Shown here in pieces: positions 22,423 through 33,164 of a stretch of 64,000 nucleotides of DNA. The notes beneath the pieces were generated by a model that saw only the letters and a list, made by a program, of their open reading frames with translations, made no database searches and had not been told where the DNA came from. How positions within the stretch are numbered: the first letter of the stretch is position 1; each line of letters starts with the position of its first letter. Origin of the DNA: Rhizophlyctis rosea (Eukaryota; Chytridiomycota; Chytridiomycetes; Rhizophlyctidales; Rhizophlyctidaceae); the NCBI GenBank assembly GCA_027596075.1, contig JADGJC010000167.1, positions 1-64,000 on the forward strand, in the 5' to 3' direction. The position numbers and the translations under genes were made by a program.

Positions 22423-23267
22423 TTAGCGGTTGGGGGTGAAGGGCAGGGTGGAGTTTTGGAGTTGGATTTTGTGGGTGGAGGGGGGAGGGGATGTATGGGG
22501 TGAGGAGAGGAGGGGAAGGGATGGAGGTTTTAGAGTGAAGACGGAAGGGAAGGACGGGTGTTGGGGGNNNNNNNNNNNNNNNNNNNNNNNNNNNNNNNNN
22601 NNNNNNNNNNNNNNNCCCCCCCCCCCCCGCCCCCCCCCCCGCCCCGCCGGGCCGCCGGGGGGCGGGGCGCGGCGGCGCCGGCCCGTCTCTCAAACGAGGC
22701 CGGGGCCGGGGCGGTTGTGTTGGGGGGGAGGGTGGGGTATTTAGAAATGAAGGTCACCCGAGATGATGGAACGGCAAGATGAACGTAGAAATTGGATGTT
22801 TTTAATATATATTTCCTCTGTATACCTAGATATCTTTGAGATTACGTGTACTCTCGTGTGGGTGTGAGAGAAACGGGATATCATCGACCATGGTTGAGGA
22901 GTTGGGTTTTGGCAATGGTGTTGTTTATTTCTGTGGTTTCTACATTCATCTTTCGCGACTCTGTCCATCCGATTTGACCGTTGTTTGTTTACATCGTCGT
23001 GGCGCAGCAGGATGTCCGATGCTGCGCCATATCGGTCTGACACGAACTTTTCCCCTGTTTTTCGCTCTTGCTGTCTTCCTCATAGGTATCGTCAATTGAT
23101 TCAAATCCTGCATAACTCTGTACCCATCCCCACACATACATAACGCTTCCTGAGCTCCATCCGTACTGCACTATGTTGTGTTTAACGACAAGATTCTTCA
23201 AGTCATAACTTCTGAATTGACTGATCCACTTCAAACTCCGACCCTCAACCTCCCCCCGCCAAAAACC
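22423..23267. other. Intergenic region containing a 48-N assembly gap and a C-run
   Basis: Ns lie at 22568-22615, followed by about 85 bases that are almost pure C and G (22616-22710). The rest (to 23267) has no supported gene. The C-rich part may be an assembly artefact at a gap edge. Confidence 0.7.
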
Positions 23268-25726
23268 ATGCTCCCCAAAGCCCGCATCATACCCTCCCTG
23301 CCGCTTTGTCGGTGCCTAACACCCATACTCCTTACCCAAAGACGGACCGTAACGGTTCAGTCTGCTGGCATATTGCAACGGAATCGTAGGCGGCGAGGTA
23401 CTACCTCCTCCCCACCTTCCCAAAGTCCCGCTCCTTCCCCAGAAATTACCTCCACACCGCCCCAAAATCCCAATATACCGACACAAAGAAGCAATGATGC
23501 AGTAAAGGCGGAGAGTGAGGGAGGAATCACTAAACAGGAAGGTGTGGCTTCTGCCTCACAGTCTTCCTCTCCTCACGCATTAGAAACCACCCCTCCTCCC
23601 TCCAAACCCTCTGGCCGTACAAAACGCTCCACAAAAACAAAGAAGGATGCAAAAACTGAGAGTGGGGAAGTGATGAGCGAGCGGGAAGCGGAGATTAAAG
23701 CTGAGATGGAGGGTGTTGGTAAAGGGGAGAAGACGTATCTTGACGAGGAGAATAAAGGCAACTTCGCCACTAAGGCTGGGATTTTGGGGAGGTTTAGGGG
23801 TGATGAGGTATGTTCTTCACCCATCTCTCTTTTGTGCGGAACGACGTTCCCCTGCCTTTTCCTGTGTATCATACTGACTTCGCCAATCAACAGGCAACCA
23901 CAGAACTAAACTTCACCCACCTCGGCATTCCCAAACACATTTCAAATTCCCTCCTCCAAAACTTCTCCGCCACCACTCCAACACCCATGCAACGCTCCCT
24001 AATCCCCGCCTTCCTCTCCGGCTCCTCCATAATGCTCCGGGACATAACCGGATCAGGAAAATCCCTAGCACTAATCACTTCCCTCCTCTCCCGCACATTC
24101 CCCCGAATCCCAAAACAATTCACTATCTCCGACCCCTTCTCTGACACCGGCACACAAGAAATCACCGCTTTGTCGAAACGATATACAACTACTATCGTGG
24201 TTGTTCCGAGCAGAGATTTAGCGGTGCAGTTGTATACTTGGACCACAACACTTTCAACATTACCTGTCACGGCGCATAAGCATTTAGTTCAATGCCTAAT
24301 CCGCGACGCCTCAATTGATCTCGAAAAACAACGCCTCCAATTAACAGAAACACCCCCCAAAATCATAATCGGAACCGCCGGCCCGATCCTCTCCGCCGTT
24401 AAAGAAGGACACGTAGACGTCTCCCGCCTCCAATGCATCGTAATCGACGAAATCGACCGCGTCTTACCCGCTATAAGACGGTACGAACCCCTTACGCAGA
24501 AATTCAACCAGCAGAAACATGCTGGTGCGGGTGTCGAACTTTTGAACCTCCTCGTGCAACAAAAACGCACCGCACAGGAGGAGGAAGCGAAGAAAGCTGT
24601 GACGAAGAACGATAGGGATGTGGATAGTGCACGTATACGACCCCTCCAAGTCGTGATCAGCAGCGCGACGTTGAATAGCGAAGTTCGGGGGATGTGTGTA
24701 CGGAGTGGGTGGGTTGGTGAAGGAGCGGTTGTGATTAATAATCAGGGGAGACGGGAGGGAGGGGGGATTTTGCATCGTGTTGTTGTTGTTGGGGAGGGGG
24801 GTGTTGGGGGGGTGTGGGAGGGGGTTGAGGTTGGGAGGCGGAGAAAGGACGCACGGGACGACGAAGATGAGGATGGCGCTGAACGTGAGCGTGAACGAGA
24901 ATGGCGAACTGAAGAAGAGATGCGAAAGGCGCAAAGCAAAAAGGATAAAGAGAAGGAGAAAGCTAAGAAGGGGAGTTTGAGTGATTGTGATCCCCGTGTT
25001 CTAGACTACGTCGTACGCTACATGGATGACAAAAGCGTGGCGAAGGCACTGGTGTTTGTGCATAGTAGTGTTAGTTTACGGGGTGTTGTTGAGGAGTTTA
25101 AAGGTAGGGGAGTGGTGGCGGAGGGGTTGAGTGGGATGGCGGATTATGCTCGGGTTGTTGGGGTTGGGAGGGAGGTTGTTGATGTACAGGAGGTTGGGGA
25201 GGGTGAGGGTGGAGTGGAGAATATCACTGGGGATGGTGTCGCTGGGGATGATGTCGTTGGGAATGGTGCTGTAGCAGAGGATGCTCAGACAGCAGAGAAA
25301 ACTCCTGTGGATGTGGCCGAGGTTGTGGACGCAAAGGAGAGTAGTGAAGGTGTTGAGGCTGTTGAAGAGGATAGCACCGTAGAGGAGACGTCCACGGACC
25401 CCCTTGCTGCAACCCCTGCACCAACAACACCCCTCCCCTTCCTCCACCCCACCTACCCAACCCGCCTCCTCCTCCTAACCGAACACGAAGCCCGCGGTCT
25501 GGACCTCCCAGACCTAACAACAGTCTTCATTCTCGGTCCGCCATCTAGCCACGCAACGTACCTCCACATGGCTGGACGTGTGGGACGGTTCGGGAGGAAG
25601 GGCGAGGTTGTGACGGTTGTTGGTGGTGAGCGGTTAGGTGATAGGGTGAGGAGTGTGTGGAAGATGGTGGGGATTAAGGAGAGGGAGGTTGAGGTTGAGG
25701 GGATTTCTTCTTCTGCTGATGTGTGA
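23268..25726 (+). CDS. DEAD-box RNA helicase, probably mitochondrial (Mrh4-like)
   Basis: ATP-dependent RNA helicase. Exons 23268-23807 and 23894-25726 (intron phase 0) give 790 aa. The helicase motifs occur in order: Q motif (THLGIPKHI ... TPTPMQ), motif I TGSGKS (about residue 233), Ia PSRDLA, motif II DEID (about 363), III SAT (about 435), IV ALVFVHS (about 565), V ARGLDLPD (about 713) and VI HMAGRVGRFGR (about 740). DEID replaces the usual DEAD. The first 30 residues are basic and free of acids (LPKARIIPSLPLCRCLTPIL), suggesting mitochondrial import. Two acidic low-complexity inserts are present: a Lys/Glu-rich one before motif IV and an acidic Glu/Val/Asp-rich one of about 100 residues between motifs IV and V. 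Divergent motif II, import signal and inserts resemble Mrh4, which acts in assembly of the large mitochondrial ribosomal subunit; the orthology is inferred. Confidence 0.87.
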
Positions 25727-26271
25727 GTAGGGAGGAAAAAGGAGATTTGAGTAGAAGATATTAGTCTAATATCCTTCCTAACACCCTTTTCGATGTGTAT
25801 ATTGACAAATCATGTATATACTGTTGCATCAATCTAATTTATCGTTTTCAGGGAGTGGTTTTTCGATTCCAAGTTAATTAAATTGTTTTATTGGTTTGGG
25901 AAAGTACACGTACGCGGAGGTGGCTTCTTTTCCTTTCTTGTACTTTACATTATAGAAGGGGAACGGATGTCTATGGTTGAGTGAATTGTGGGTATCTGTC
26001 CACCTTGGCAACTATGACGCCCCGCCAATTTTCTCGTCAAAGGAACGAGGGCGACAAGTGCGAGGTGCGCATGCAAATGCACACATCCAGCCCGCCATCC
26101 CCGCACCCAAATTGCGCAGCTCCGAGGATGTGCGAGTGAGTTTCACGGGGCATTTCGGAGGCCGTCTGTCCAAGTTTCTGCACCCTTCCATTTCAATTTC
26201 CCAAAATACAAAAAGACCACCGAGACCCAAAATCCCGTCGTCCTTTTCCCCATAACAACCACTCAACAAAG
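25727..26271. other. Intergenic region
   Basis: About 545 bp with no supported gene; AT-rich just after the helicase stop. Confidence 0.5.
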
Positions 26272-26787
26272 ATGGACACACAACCACAATCCAATCACAT
26301 ACCCCCCTATTTCGCCTTTGGTTCAAACATGTCCACCACCCAACTCGCCTCCCGCACCATAACCTACACCCACCGCACACCCGCCCACCTCCCCAACCAC
26401 ACACTCACCTTCCATAAACAATCCTCAAAACCCGGAATAGGCTATGCCACCATCCTCCCCTCTCCTTCCTCCACCGTCCACGGCGTGCTGTACTACGGGC
26501 TGGGGAAGTCGGATTATGAGAATCTGGATATGTACGAGGGTGTTGCGGGTGGACATTACCGGAGGGTTTTGGTTCATGTTGTGGGTGGAGGGGGGAAAGT
26601 GGTGGAGGCTGTGACGTATTTTGCTGGGGAGGGGTTTGTGAGGGAGGGGTTGAGACCTTCACGGGAGTATTTGGGGAGGTTGTTGGAGGGTGCTGATATG
26701 TTGCCTGTGGAGTATGTGGAAGGGTTGAGGGCTGTGAAGGTTGGATGGGTGCCAAAATCGAAACAATCTGCGCGCACTTTCAGATGA
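26272..26787 (+). CDS. Gamma-glutamylcyclotransferase-like protein (GGCT/AIG2 fold)
   Basis: Intronless, 171 aa, about the usual size of the family. The N-terminal signature YFAFGSNMSTTQL is the Y-x-x-Y/F-GSN substrate-binding loop of the BtrG/GGCT fold. GVLYYGLGKSDYENLDMYEG ends in the Glu that in human GGCT acts as the general acid/base, followed by GGHYRR and a beta strand (VEAVTYFAG). The end has RPSREYLGRLLEGA, which matches the helix that closes the fold. Likely role: release of 5-oxoproline from gamma-glutamyl dipeptides in glutathione turnover; some members act on other gamma-glutamylamines. Cytosolic, as no targeting signal is seen. Confidence 0.9.
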   Translation: MDTQPQSNHIPPYFAFGSNMSTTQLASRTITYTHRTPAHLPNHTLTFHKQSSKPGIGYATILPSPSSTVHGVLYYGLGKSDYENLDMYEGVAGGHYRRVLVHVVGGGGKVVEAVTYFAGEGFVREGLRPSREYLGRLLEGADMLPVEYVEGLRAVKVGWVPKSKQSARTFR

Positions 26788-27289
26788 CTTGCCCATCTCG
26801 CCGCCATCCAAGTTCATTCAATCTCTTCCCTTTCCGATGATACTCCTTCCGCAACAGCCGTTTGTCCTTACCAATATGGAAGCTTTTCAGTTGTGTTCAA
26901 GGCGCCGACGTGATGCGGGATGATTGACGTAATCCACATGGCCTGTATTGTGAGAGGGTGATTCGTCCACAAGCGAAATTGATGTATTATGGCGCTGTTC
27001 GGCATGCAAATTTGTAAGATGACCAAAAACTTCTCTATTTGATTGATCTAAGATCTACAAGGTCTAAAGTCTTTGACAACATGATTCTATTGCAACAACA
27101 AACTACCTTATTTCCGTTCAACGGAAGCAAAGGATCTCAAAAAAAAGAAACTGACAGGGACAAGGTATATAAAGAAACGAAAAGCTACGCCCAACACATA
27201 GAACTAGCTAAACTCGACGACAAGTCTCGATAGTCTTTGCGACCGACAGCACGTGAGGACCGAAAAGGAAGGGGGTTCAAGTCCGTCGT
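26788..27289. other. Convergent intergenic region
   Basis: About 500 bp between two converging genes. No supported gene or RNA. Confidence 0.5.
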
Positions 27290-28192
27290 CTACGGGCGTC
27301 TCCAGAAGAAGAATTCCTCGACGATACCATTTCCAGTACCGGTACCGATGTATGCATTGTATGTTCCGCCACTGGGTACGGCTCTGAGATCCACTTTTGT
27401 GTTGGCCTATTTTCGTATGTGAGAGGAAGCAAATTAGACGGATAGGTATGAGAACACGGAACCGAACTGATCATAACTTCAATATCAGGGACAGGCCATG
27501 GCCCAATCCAACAGGACAACAGGCCAACCATTTCCATTTAAATGTGTCGGACAAAGTTTTTGATACAAACTCACCACGGGCGTGAAAAATAAGTAGTAGT
27601 CGTTGATTTGTGACTCCCTGAATCGCTGATTGGCTTGGTACTGAGGCAAATTGCATGTATGCAATTCGGCCGGTTGGTTTTCGCCCATGTAGGTTACGCA
27701 GTACTTGGCCGAGATGTTGCCCGCGTCTTCGTAGCGGCGGATTTGGAATACGGTAGATCCGGGTTCGTAGGCTCGATACCAGGATTGCCACCACGGTATA
27801 ATGGCATCTTCGTGGTTGGGATCATTTGATCGGAATGTGGGGGCACATTCTTTGAAGGATAAGGTCGGGTCGGTGATGGTCCACGCCTCTGTGGCGAAAG
27901 TGTGGTTAATGATATTGGTGGGTTTCCGAAGTGCAATGCGATTGAGCAGAAAGGGAAAGGGGAGATGAGGAGGGTGTGGGTCTTACTTTGCGTGCTTAGA
28001 CACCTGTAGTTACTGATGTCGTTTGCCCACCAATACAGTATGTCTGATGAAGGATAATAAAAAGGACTTCAATGACATTATCCAGTATCTCGAATTTCAA
28101 ACGAGAAATCACCTACCGCCTTTAGAGGGCCTCTGAGCTGCCGCTGCTCCCAAAACCGCCAGGATGGAAGAAAGTGCGAAAATGGCTTTCAT
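27290..28192 (-). CDS. Small secreted protein of unknown function
   Basis: Exons 28192-28117, 28043-27987, 27888-27575, 27406-27290 join in phase to 187 aa. Residues 1-20 (MKAIFALSSILAVLGAAAAQ) are a clear signal peptide. The mature part holds four or more cysteines (YRCLST, FKECAP, AKYCVTY, LHTCNLP), two WW pairs (LYWWAND, IPWWQSWYR) and ends in EEFFFWRRP. I do not recognise the family. Four exons that all agree in phase, a signal peptide in the first and evenly spaced cysteines make this a real gene although no single exon exceeds about 105 codons. Possible roles include cell-wall or extracellular ligand binding; nothing in the sequence decides this. Confidence 0.78.
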
Positions 28193-29168
28193 TTTGTCTT
28201 TGCAATTTCAATTTGCAAATGGAGAAGCTGCAATGATTGACGACTTGTTGATTTGCGTGCAGCTTCAGCAACGCGAGCCCTTTTATGATCCGACCATTGT
28301 TGGCGAGAAGACTGAGATGAGTGGGCAGCAAGTGAGTCAAGTAGCTGGCGAGTGATCCACGAATATGCCTTTGATGACCTTGCGGTCTGTGCTGAAACAA
28401 AAATGGAAGGCGTATGTGCTGCGCGTAATACAACATGCGTAATACATGGTTCCTCCCAATGTAATTTCAAACGCAGCTCGTTGCCTCGATGGATCCCACC
28501 GCATAACAGTTCGAATAGACGCGGCGAGTCTTGGGCGAGGCGGCATGTGTTCAAAGTGGGAACGGGTCCTTCGAAATGCGCTTACATAATGTAAGAGCCC
28601 GCTACAATTAAGGTCTCATTGCTTGCCACTCTTGCCATTACGCCAGGAAGTTCGGGAGGCGGGGCGGTGTGCGGTTGGTGTATGTTACGGGCGCGGGAGC
28701 CGAAATTGGAATTAATCGGGTGGTGGGCATGTTTGAGCAGAGGGCAGCAGGGTTGATGGGTGAGAGTGTACCCATTGATTTGAGGAGCTGTTTCGGCAGC
28801 GAAAATGGGCGGGGATGTTGGTGGAGGCTCGACGTGGGAGGTTTTGTTTTTGAAAAAGTTGAAAGGACTGGTGTGCGGCTCCCCAAACTTCACGGTTGAG
28901 GTAGCAACCGAGTGGGACCCCGTTTCAGACACAGCCCGCGCAATTCGATTGTGCGCTCAGGAAATTGTTTGCGCCAATTTCTTCAAATTGAAAATTTTAA
29001 TATGAATATCTATTGAAGAACTGATCAATCAATCAACCAAAACCGCCAAAGATACTATTTGAGGACACTCCCCTCATGGAGCTTACGCAAATGCCGTATT
29101 CGTAGAATTACATATTACAATGACGCAACATATTTCTTCTGATCGAATTCTACCATCCGTCCGCCACA
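28193..29168. other. Intergenic region
   Basis: About 975 bp upstream of the small secreted gene. A 116-codon open frame on the minus strand (28582-28932) is Pro/Thr/His-rich without any domain and is not called. Confidence 0.5.
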
Positions 29169-30907
29169 TTACTTCTTGACCCGCTTGGACCTCCTGATGG
29201 CAACCGCACTGTTCCCCCCTTCCACAGCTTCCGGCCCTTCAATCACCTTGCTCCTCTTCAACTTTCTAGTAGCACCCTTAATCTTCCCACCTTCATCATC
29301 TTGGACCTCGTCAATCAACCTGCCCCTCTTAGACCTTCTAATCACCACCTCCTCCTTTTCCTTTTCATCCACATCCACATCAGCAACACCAAGCTCCTTC
29401 TTCTTCTCCTTCAACCCCTTCCTCGCCTGGGTAAACACGTCATCCATCCAATCGACAAGCTCCCGCATCCTAACCTTCCGCCCCTCATCATACCCCCAAA
29501 TCCTCCTGTTCTCCCTCTCCAAACGCTCCTTAAACCCCAACAATGTGTTCCTCGTAGGCCGCCAATTCACAGTCCCCACCGCCATCTCGTTCACAAGAAA
29601 TTCCAGACAACCCCTGCGGTAAACCTGCTCGGCAGGACTCCCTTGTATGAATGCAACCTGCTCCATCAATTTCCGAACCATCGCTTCGACATACATTCTA
29701 TATTGACAACCGGTCTTTCCGGATTGAAGGAGCCCAGCTGCAACGCAGAACCCACGTATGTCGTCCTGGCGTCCATATAGATGTTCTACTTCGTACCAGA
29801 GATATACTGCATCCAGACGTTGGTCGTTGGCTGTAATTTGATTGTGGATCTCGGCGATGTCGGACTGGCGGACGGCGAGACGAAGGCGGATGTGCGGGTG
29901 AGTTTTCTTCGAGGGGTCTGTGGAGAGTGATTTTGTGATATGGTCCGTAAATCCTGTGAAGAGGTTGTTGCTGATGTCCCAGGCCTTGCCTGATCGCCAG
30001 ACGTCCAGCAAATGGAGAATTTGGCGATCGAACGTGCCTTGGAGGGATGACGGGGCGGAATCGTATAGGGAGTTCAGGACGGCTACACATACGGAGTCCG
30101 AGGCATTTCTTTCCAATCCAGGAAGGACATCCAACAATGTGATTCTCTCCTTTATTATAGGGTTCGATAGAAAATCGCGATCATTACTGTACGACTCTTT
30201 TGCCCTCTCTTTGAAAAATTCTGCAAGAGGAAACAACTCATCGTCCAGCATGCCTTTGAGTTTATCAGGGTTGTTGTGATTCTGGCAGAAACGGACCATT
30301 GATAGGCAGGAAGGTGGTATAGGTCGTCGACGTGGCCAATTGTACGACAGGCGAGGGGGACGAACGGCTGGAGCTGGCATTTCTACAAGCGCGGGACTGT
30401 ACCATTTTTGGCGTAATTTGATGTCCGCCCAAGCAAAACGGAGTGCATCGACCGTCTTAGCTTTCACCAAGAACTTTTCGAGGTAGTAGAGAGGGGGTAT
30501 GGGCCCGTGGAGGAGTTTATCTATGACTTCCGCTTTGCGTCCCAAAAATGGGAAACGACGTAGGTTTGCGACTGTTTGAGGGAAGGGCCCAAGTTGCTCT
30601 CAGAGTTTGTTCCACCAGAGTCTTCTCACTTGGACAACTCACGTGCAATGTAAGGTGCTTCGGATTTGAGCAACACCACAATGATTTGAGGGTCACGTAA
30701 TATGGAGCGCAATTTACGACAGGTGGATAGGAGGGCAGACATGCAGTTGAGTGGAACGTAACGGAGAATGGAGATAAGCGCGTCATCGTCAATTTTAGCC
30801 AGCGTTGGACCAAGAGAGTTCTCTGGCGGGGTAGCACTTGGTGTCGCGATTAGATCGGCGACTTCAACATATGCTTCGTCTGGCATCTTTGCTGTCTTCG
30901 TGGCCAC
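29169..30907 (-). CDS. F-box-like protein with a basic C-terminal tail
   Basis: Probable substrate receptor of an SCF ubiquitin ligase. Exons 30907-30643 and 30571-29169 give 555 aa; an alternative acceptor at 30599 would give a 44-nt intron and keep the frame. Residues about 33-70 (LGPTLAKIDDDALISILRYV, then STCRKLRSILRDP) have the F-box pattern: a PxxL-like helix followed by a conserved Leu/Cys-Lys-Leu helix. The remainder is alpha-helical and unrecognised. The C-terminus carries two copies of a IRRSKR motif and a KKELGV ... KEKEEVV charged region, probably a nuclear localisation signal. A decayed paralog lies just upstream on the same strand (31316-32710). Assignment as F-box is by motif only. 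Confidence 0.75.
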
Positions 30908-31315
30908 CTTCGATGTGGGTTGCCGCTTTTTTTGAGGCCGTCAACAGAATCATGAATGTGTGAAAAGTACAAAGGCCGCAATCGCTGCGGCGTCAGGCTG
31001 AGGCTGGTGGAGCTGGGGAAGTCGCACAAGACACAAGCGGCTGCAGACCCTGACGAACCCTTGAACGCCTCGACCGCAAAGCGTACAGTGTAATTTTGAT
31101 AGCCCATGAAACATCAGACAATCGGCACCCACTTTTTGTACTCGGAAACTTATACTGTCGACATGCAATCAATTCCGCATTGTCATCTGCGGACAATAGC
31201 GCGCAACACAATGATAGCGAGATGTTCATGATAGGTACCAACGTACTTTACATTCATCGCACAATAGCAAGATAGCAAGTCTTTCCCACTCTCGCCCATT
31301 GTGTCCATTATACAA
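30908..31315. other. Intergenic region between the two F-box paralogs
   Basis: About 400 bp; no supported gene. Confidence 0.5.
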
Positions 31316-32710
31316 TCATCTCTTATGCGTCCGACGCCGCCGAGGAGGACCCACCCGCGATGGCCCTAAAACATGGTCATTCTTCGCCGCATGCACCCCA
31401 CACTTCCCCAGACCAACCGCAGCAGCCTGCACTTCCTGACCGCCCCCTTCAGACCTGCGGGCCAAGCTTAGCAGATTTGGCAACCGTTCTCGCCTTTCCC
31501 ACATTCTCCCTCTCCGATGCATCTTTCCCACACCACCACCCGTCCTATCCCTTTCCATCAAGTCCTTTTTCGCCTTACGTTTGACCCTATCCATCCACTC
31601 GCACAACTCGTACATTCGTCGATTGCTCTCTTGCCCGGCCACCCCGCCCTCTTGGTTTGCCCGCACTTCATCCTCCAGAGTGGACGTAAAAGACTGGGTA
31701 GGTCGCCATTTGACCACTCCCGCCACCCTCTCCTTCAAGATGATCTCCAGACAGCCCCTAGCATACTCCGAATTAGATGGTGCATCCCCACGATATAGAG
31801 CAACGGACCGCAGGCATAACAGCATCGCGTCGTTGAGTTCGTCTAAATAAGGGCACTTTGGTTTGAGCGTTTGGAGGAGACCGCAGGCAACGATGTAACC
31901 GTAGATAGAATATGAATTTCGGAAAAGAGTTCGAAAGTCGAGCTGAAGCAGAACCCAATTCACGGTTTGACCGTTTTCTGTTATCTGGCGGTGTATTTCG
32001 GGAATGTTCACGAAGCGGATGGCGAGCCGGAGACGGAGGTTTTGGTATATGGATTGGTTGTGCTCACGGATGGCTTCTTCGATCTGTTTCCGAAAAGACT
32101 GGCAGAATGGGATGGTAGTCTTCCAGCACAACTCTGGTTTGAGATTGTCCAAGGTTTTGAGCACGTGACGTCTAAATGCTGATTGGGTGGACGGTGATGC
32201 GGAGTCGTAGAGGGACTTGTACATGGAGATACATCTTGGGTTTTCGATGTTTTTGCGCAGGATGGGCATGACATCCGATAAGTAATCCGGTCCCTCACTA
32301 TTGGATTGGTGAGAAAGACTTCGTCATCAAGATTTGTCTCCGATTGGCACTCGCGGAAGTATTCCGCAACAGGGAACAACTCTTCCTCAAGCATATGTTG
32401 AAGTTCCTTGGGATTCGATGTTTTCACCCTACTCCATTACGATGGACGGGTCCCTCAATACAGACCGAAGAGTGTGACAGGTAGTATGGAGGGCATGCAC
32501 GGAACCAAGAGGAACGCGGGAGATGATGCATCTGAGTGCATCTTCGTTAATTGTCAACAAGGTCGGGCCAAGATCTTGCTTTTGAAGGCTGCGTTTTGCA
32601 TTCAAGGGGTCCGTCGCTGGACTAAGAATTGTCTCTTTCGAGTCGGGAGTGCTCTTTGTGCGCTCAACACCGCTTGCAACAGCAGGACTGTGGGTGCGAT
32701 CGATCAACAT
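31316..32710 (-). pseudogene. Decayed tandem copy of the F-box gene
   Basis: The upstream part (32710-32430) encodes an F-box segment nearly parallel to that of the intact neighbour (LGPTLLTINEDALRCIISRV, TTCHTLRSVLRDP), then a stop at about 32430. About 80 codons found in the intact gene are missing here; similarity resumes at KELQHMLEEELFPVAEYF. At about 32278-32283 the frame shifts by one base between VRDRIT and the continuation DVMPILRKN; no intron fits. From 32269 to 31316 the second half is again open and aligns with the neighbour (SLYDSA, LRLRLAIR, EIHRQIT, YARGCLE, VKWRPT, ELCEWMD) before diverging at the C-terminus into an Arg/Gly-rich end. One deletion, one stop and one frameshift argue for a pseudogene; a sequencing slip could explain only the frameshift. 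Confidence 0.75.
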
Positions 32711-33164
32711 CCTGACCGTTATTGTCTACAGATTTGCAGTGACGGGAAGATCTGCTGGTGCAAGATTGCTGAGGGGCTCTCAAAAGACCGCGTGTGGGGT
32801 GTGCCCCGATGTCCAGACCATTCAGACACGATGGTAACACAGATGGGGAAACCGTGTGAGGTGCCATTCTACTGGGAACTATGAATTTCTCAACAAACAT
32901 ATCAAAACACGGTTGGTCCGGCATCGAAGGATCTGATAAGCCACTCTCGGTTTGATAAAAGAAACGGGGACAAAGGAGCGGGCATGAATATTACAAGTGG
33001 GGGCGAAAGGGGATGAAAAGGACCAAAATGTACCTGCTGTCTATGCAATATAGGTTGAGCATGGTACAATCTGTACAAAAGCCACGGCTATCGGCTGAGT
33101 GCCGCTCTATCTCTATATATCCTTCGCACAAAGCGAGCAATGTAACCATAATGCCTTCCTCCCC
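32711..33164. other. Intergenic region
   Basis: About 450 bp; no supported gene. Confidence 0.5.

Noticed and set aside
28582..28932. 116-codon minus-strand open frame
   Set aside because: Pro/His/Thr-rich, without domain or signal peptide; no evidence that it is more than chance.
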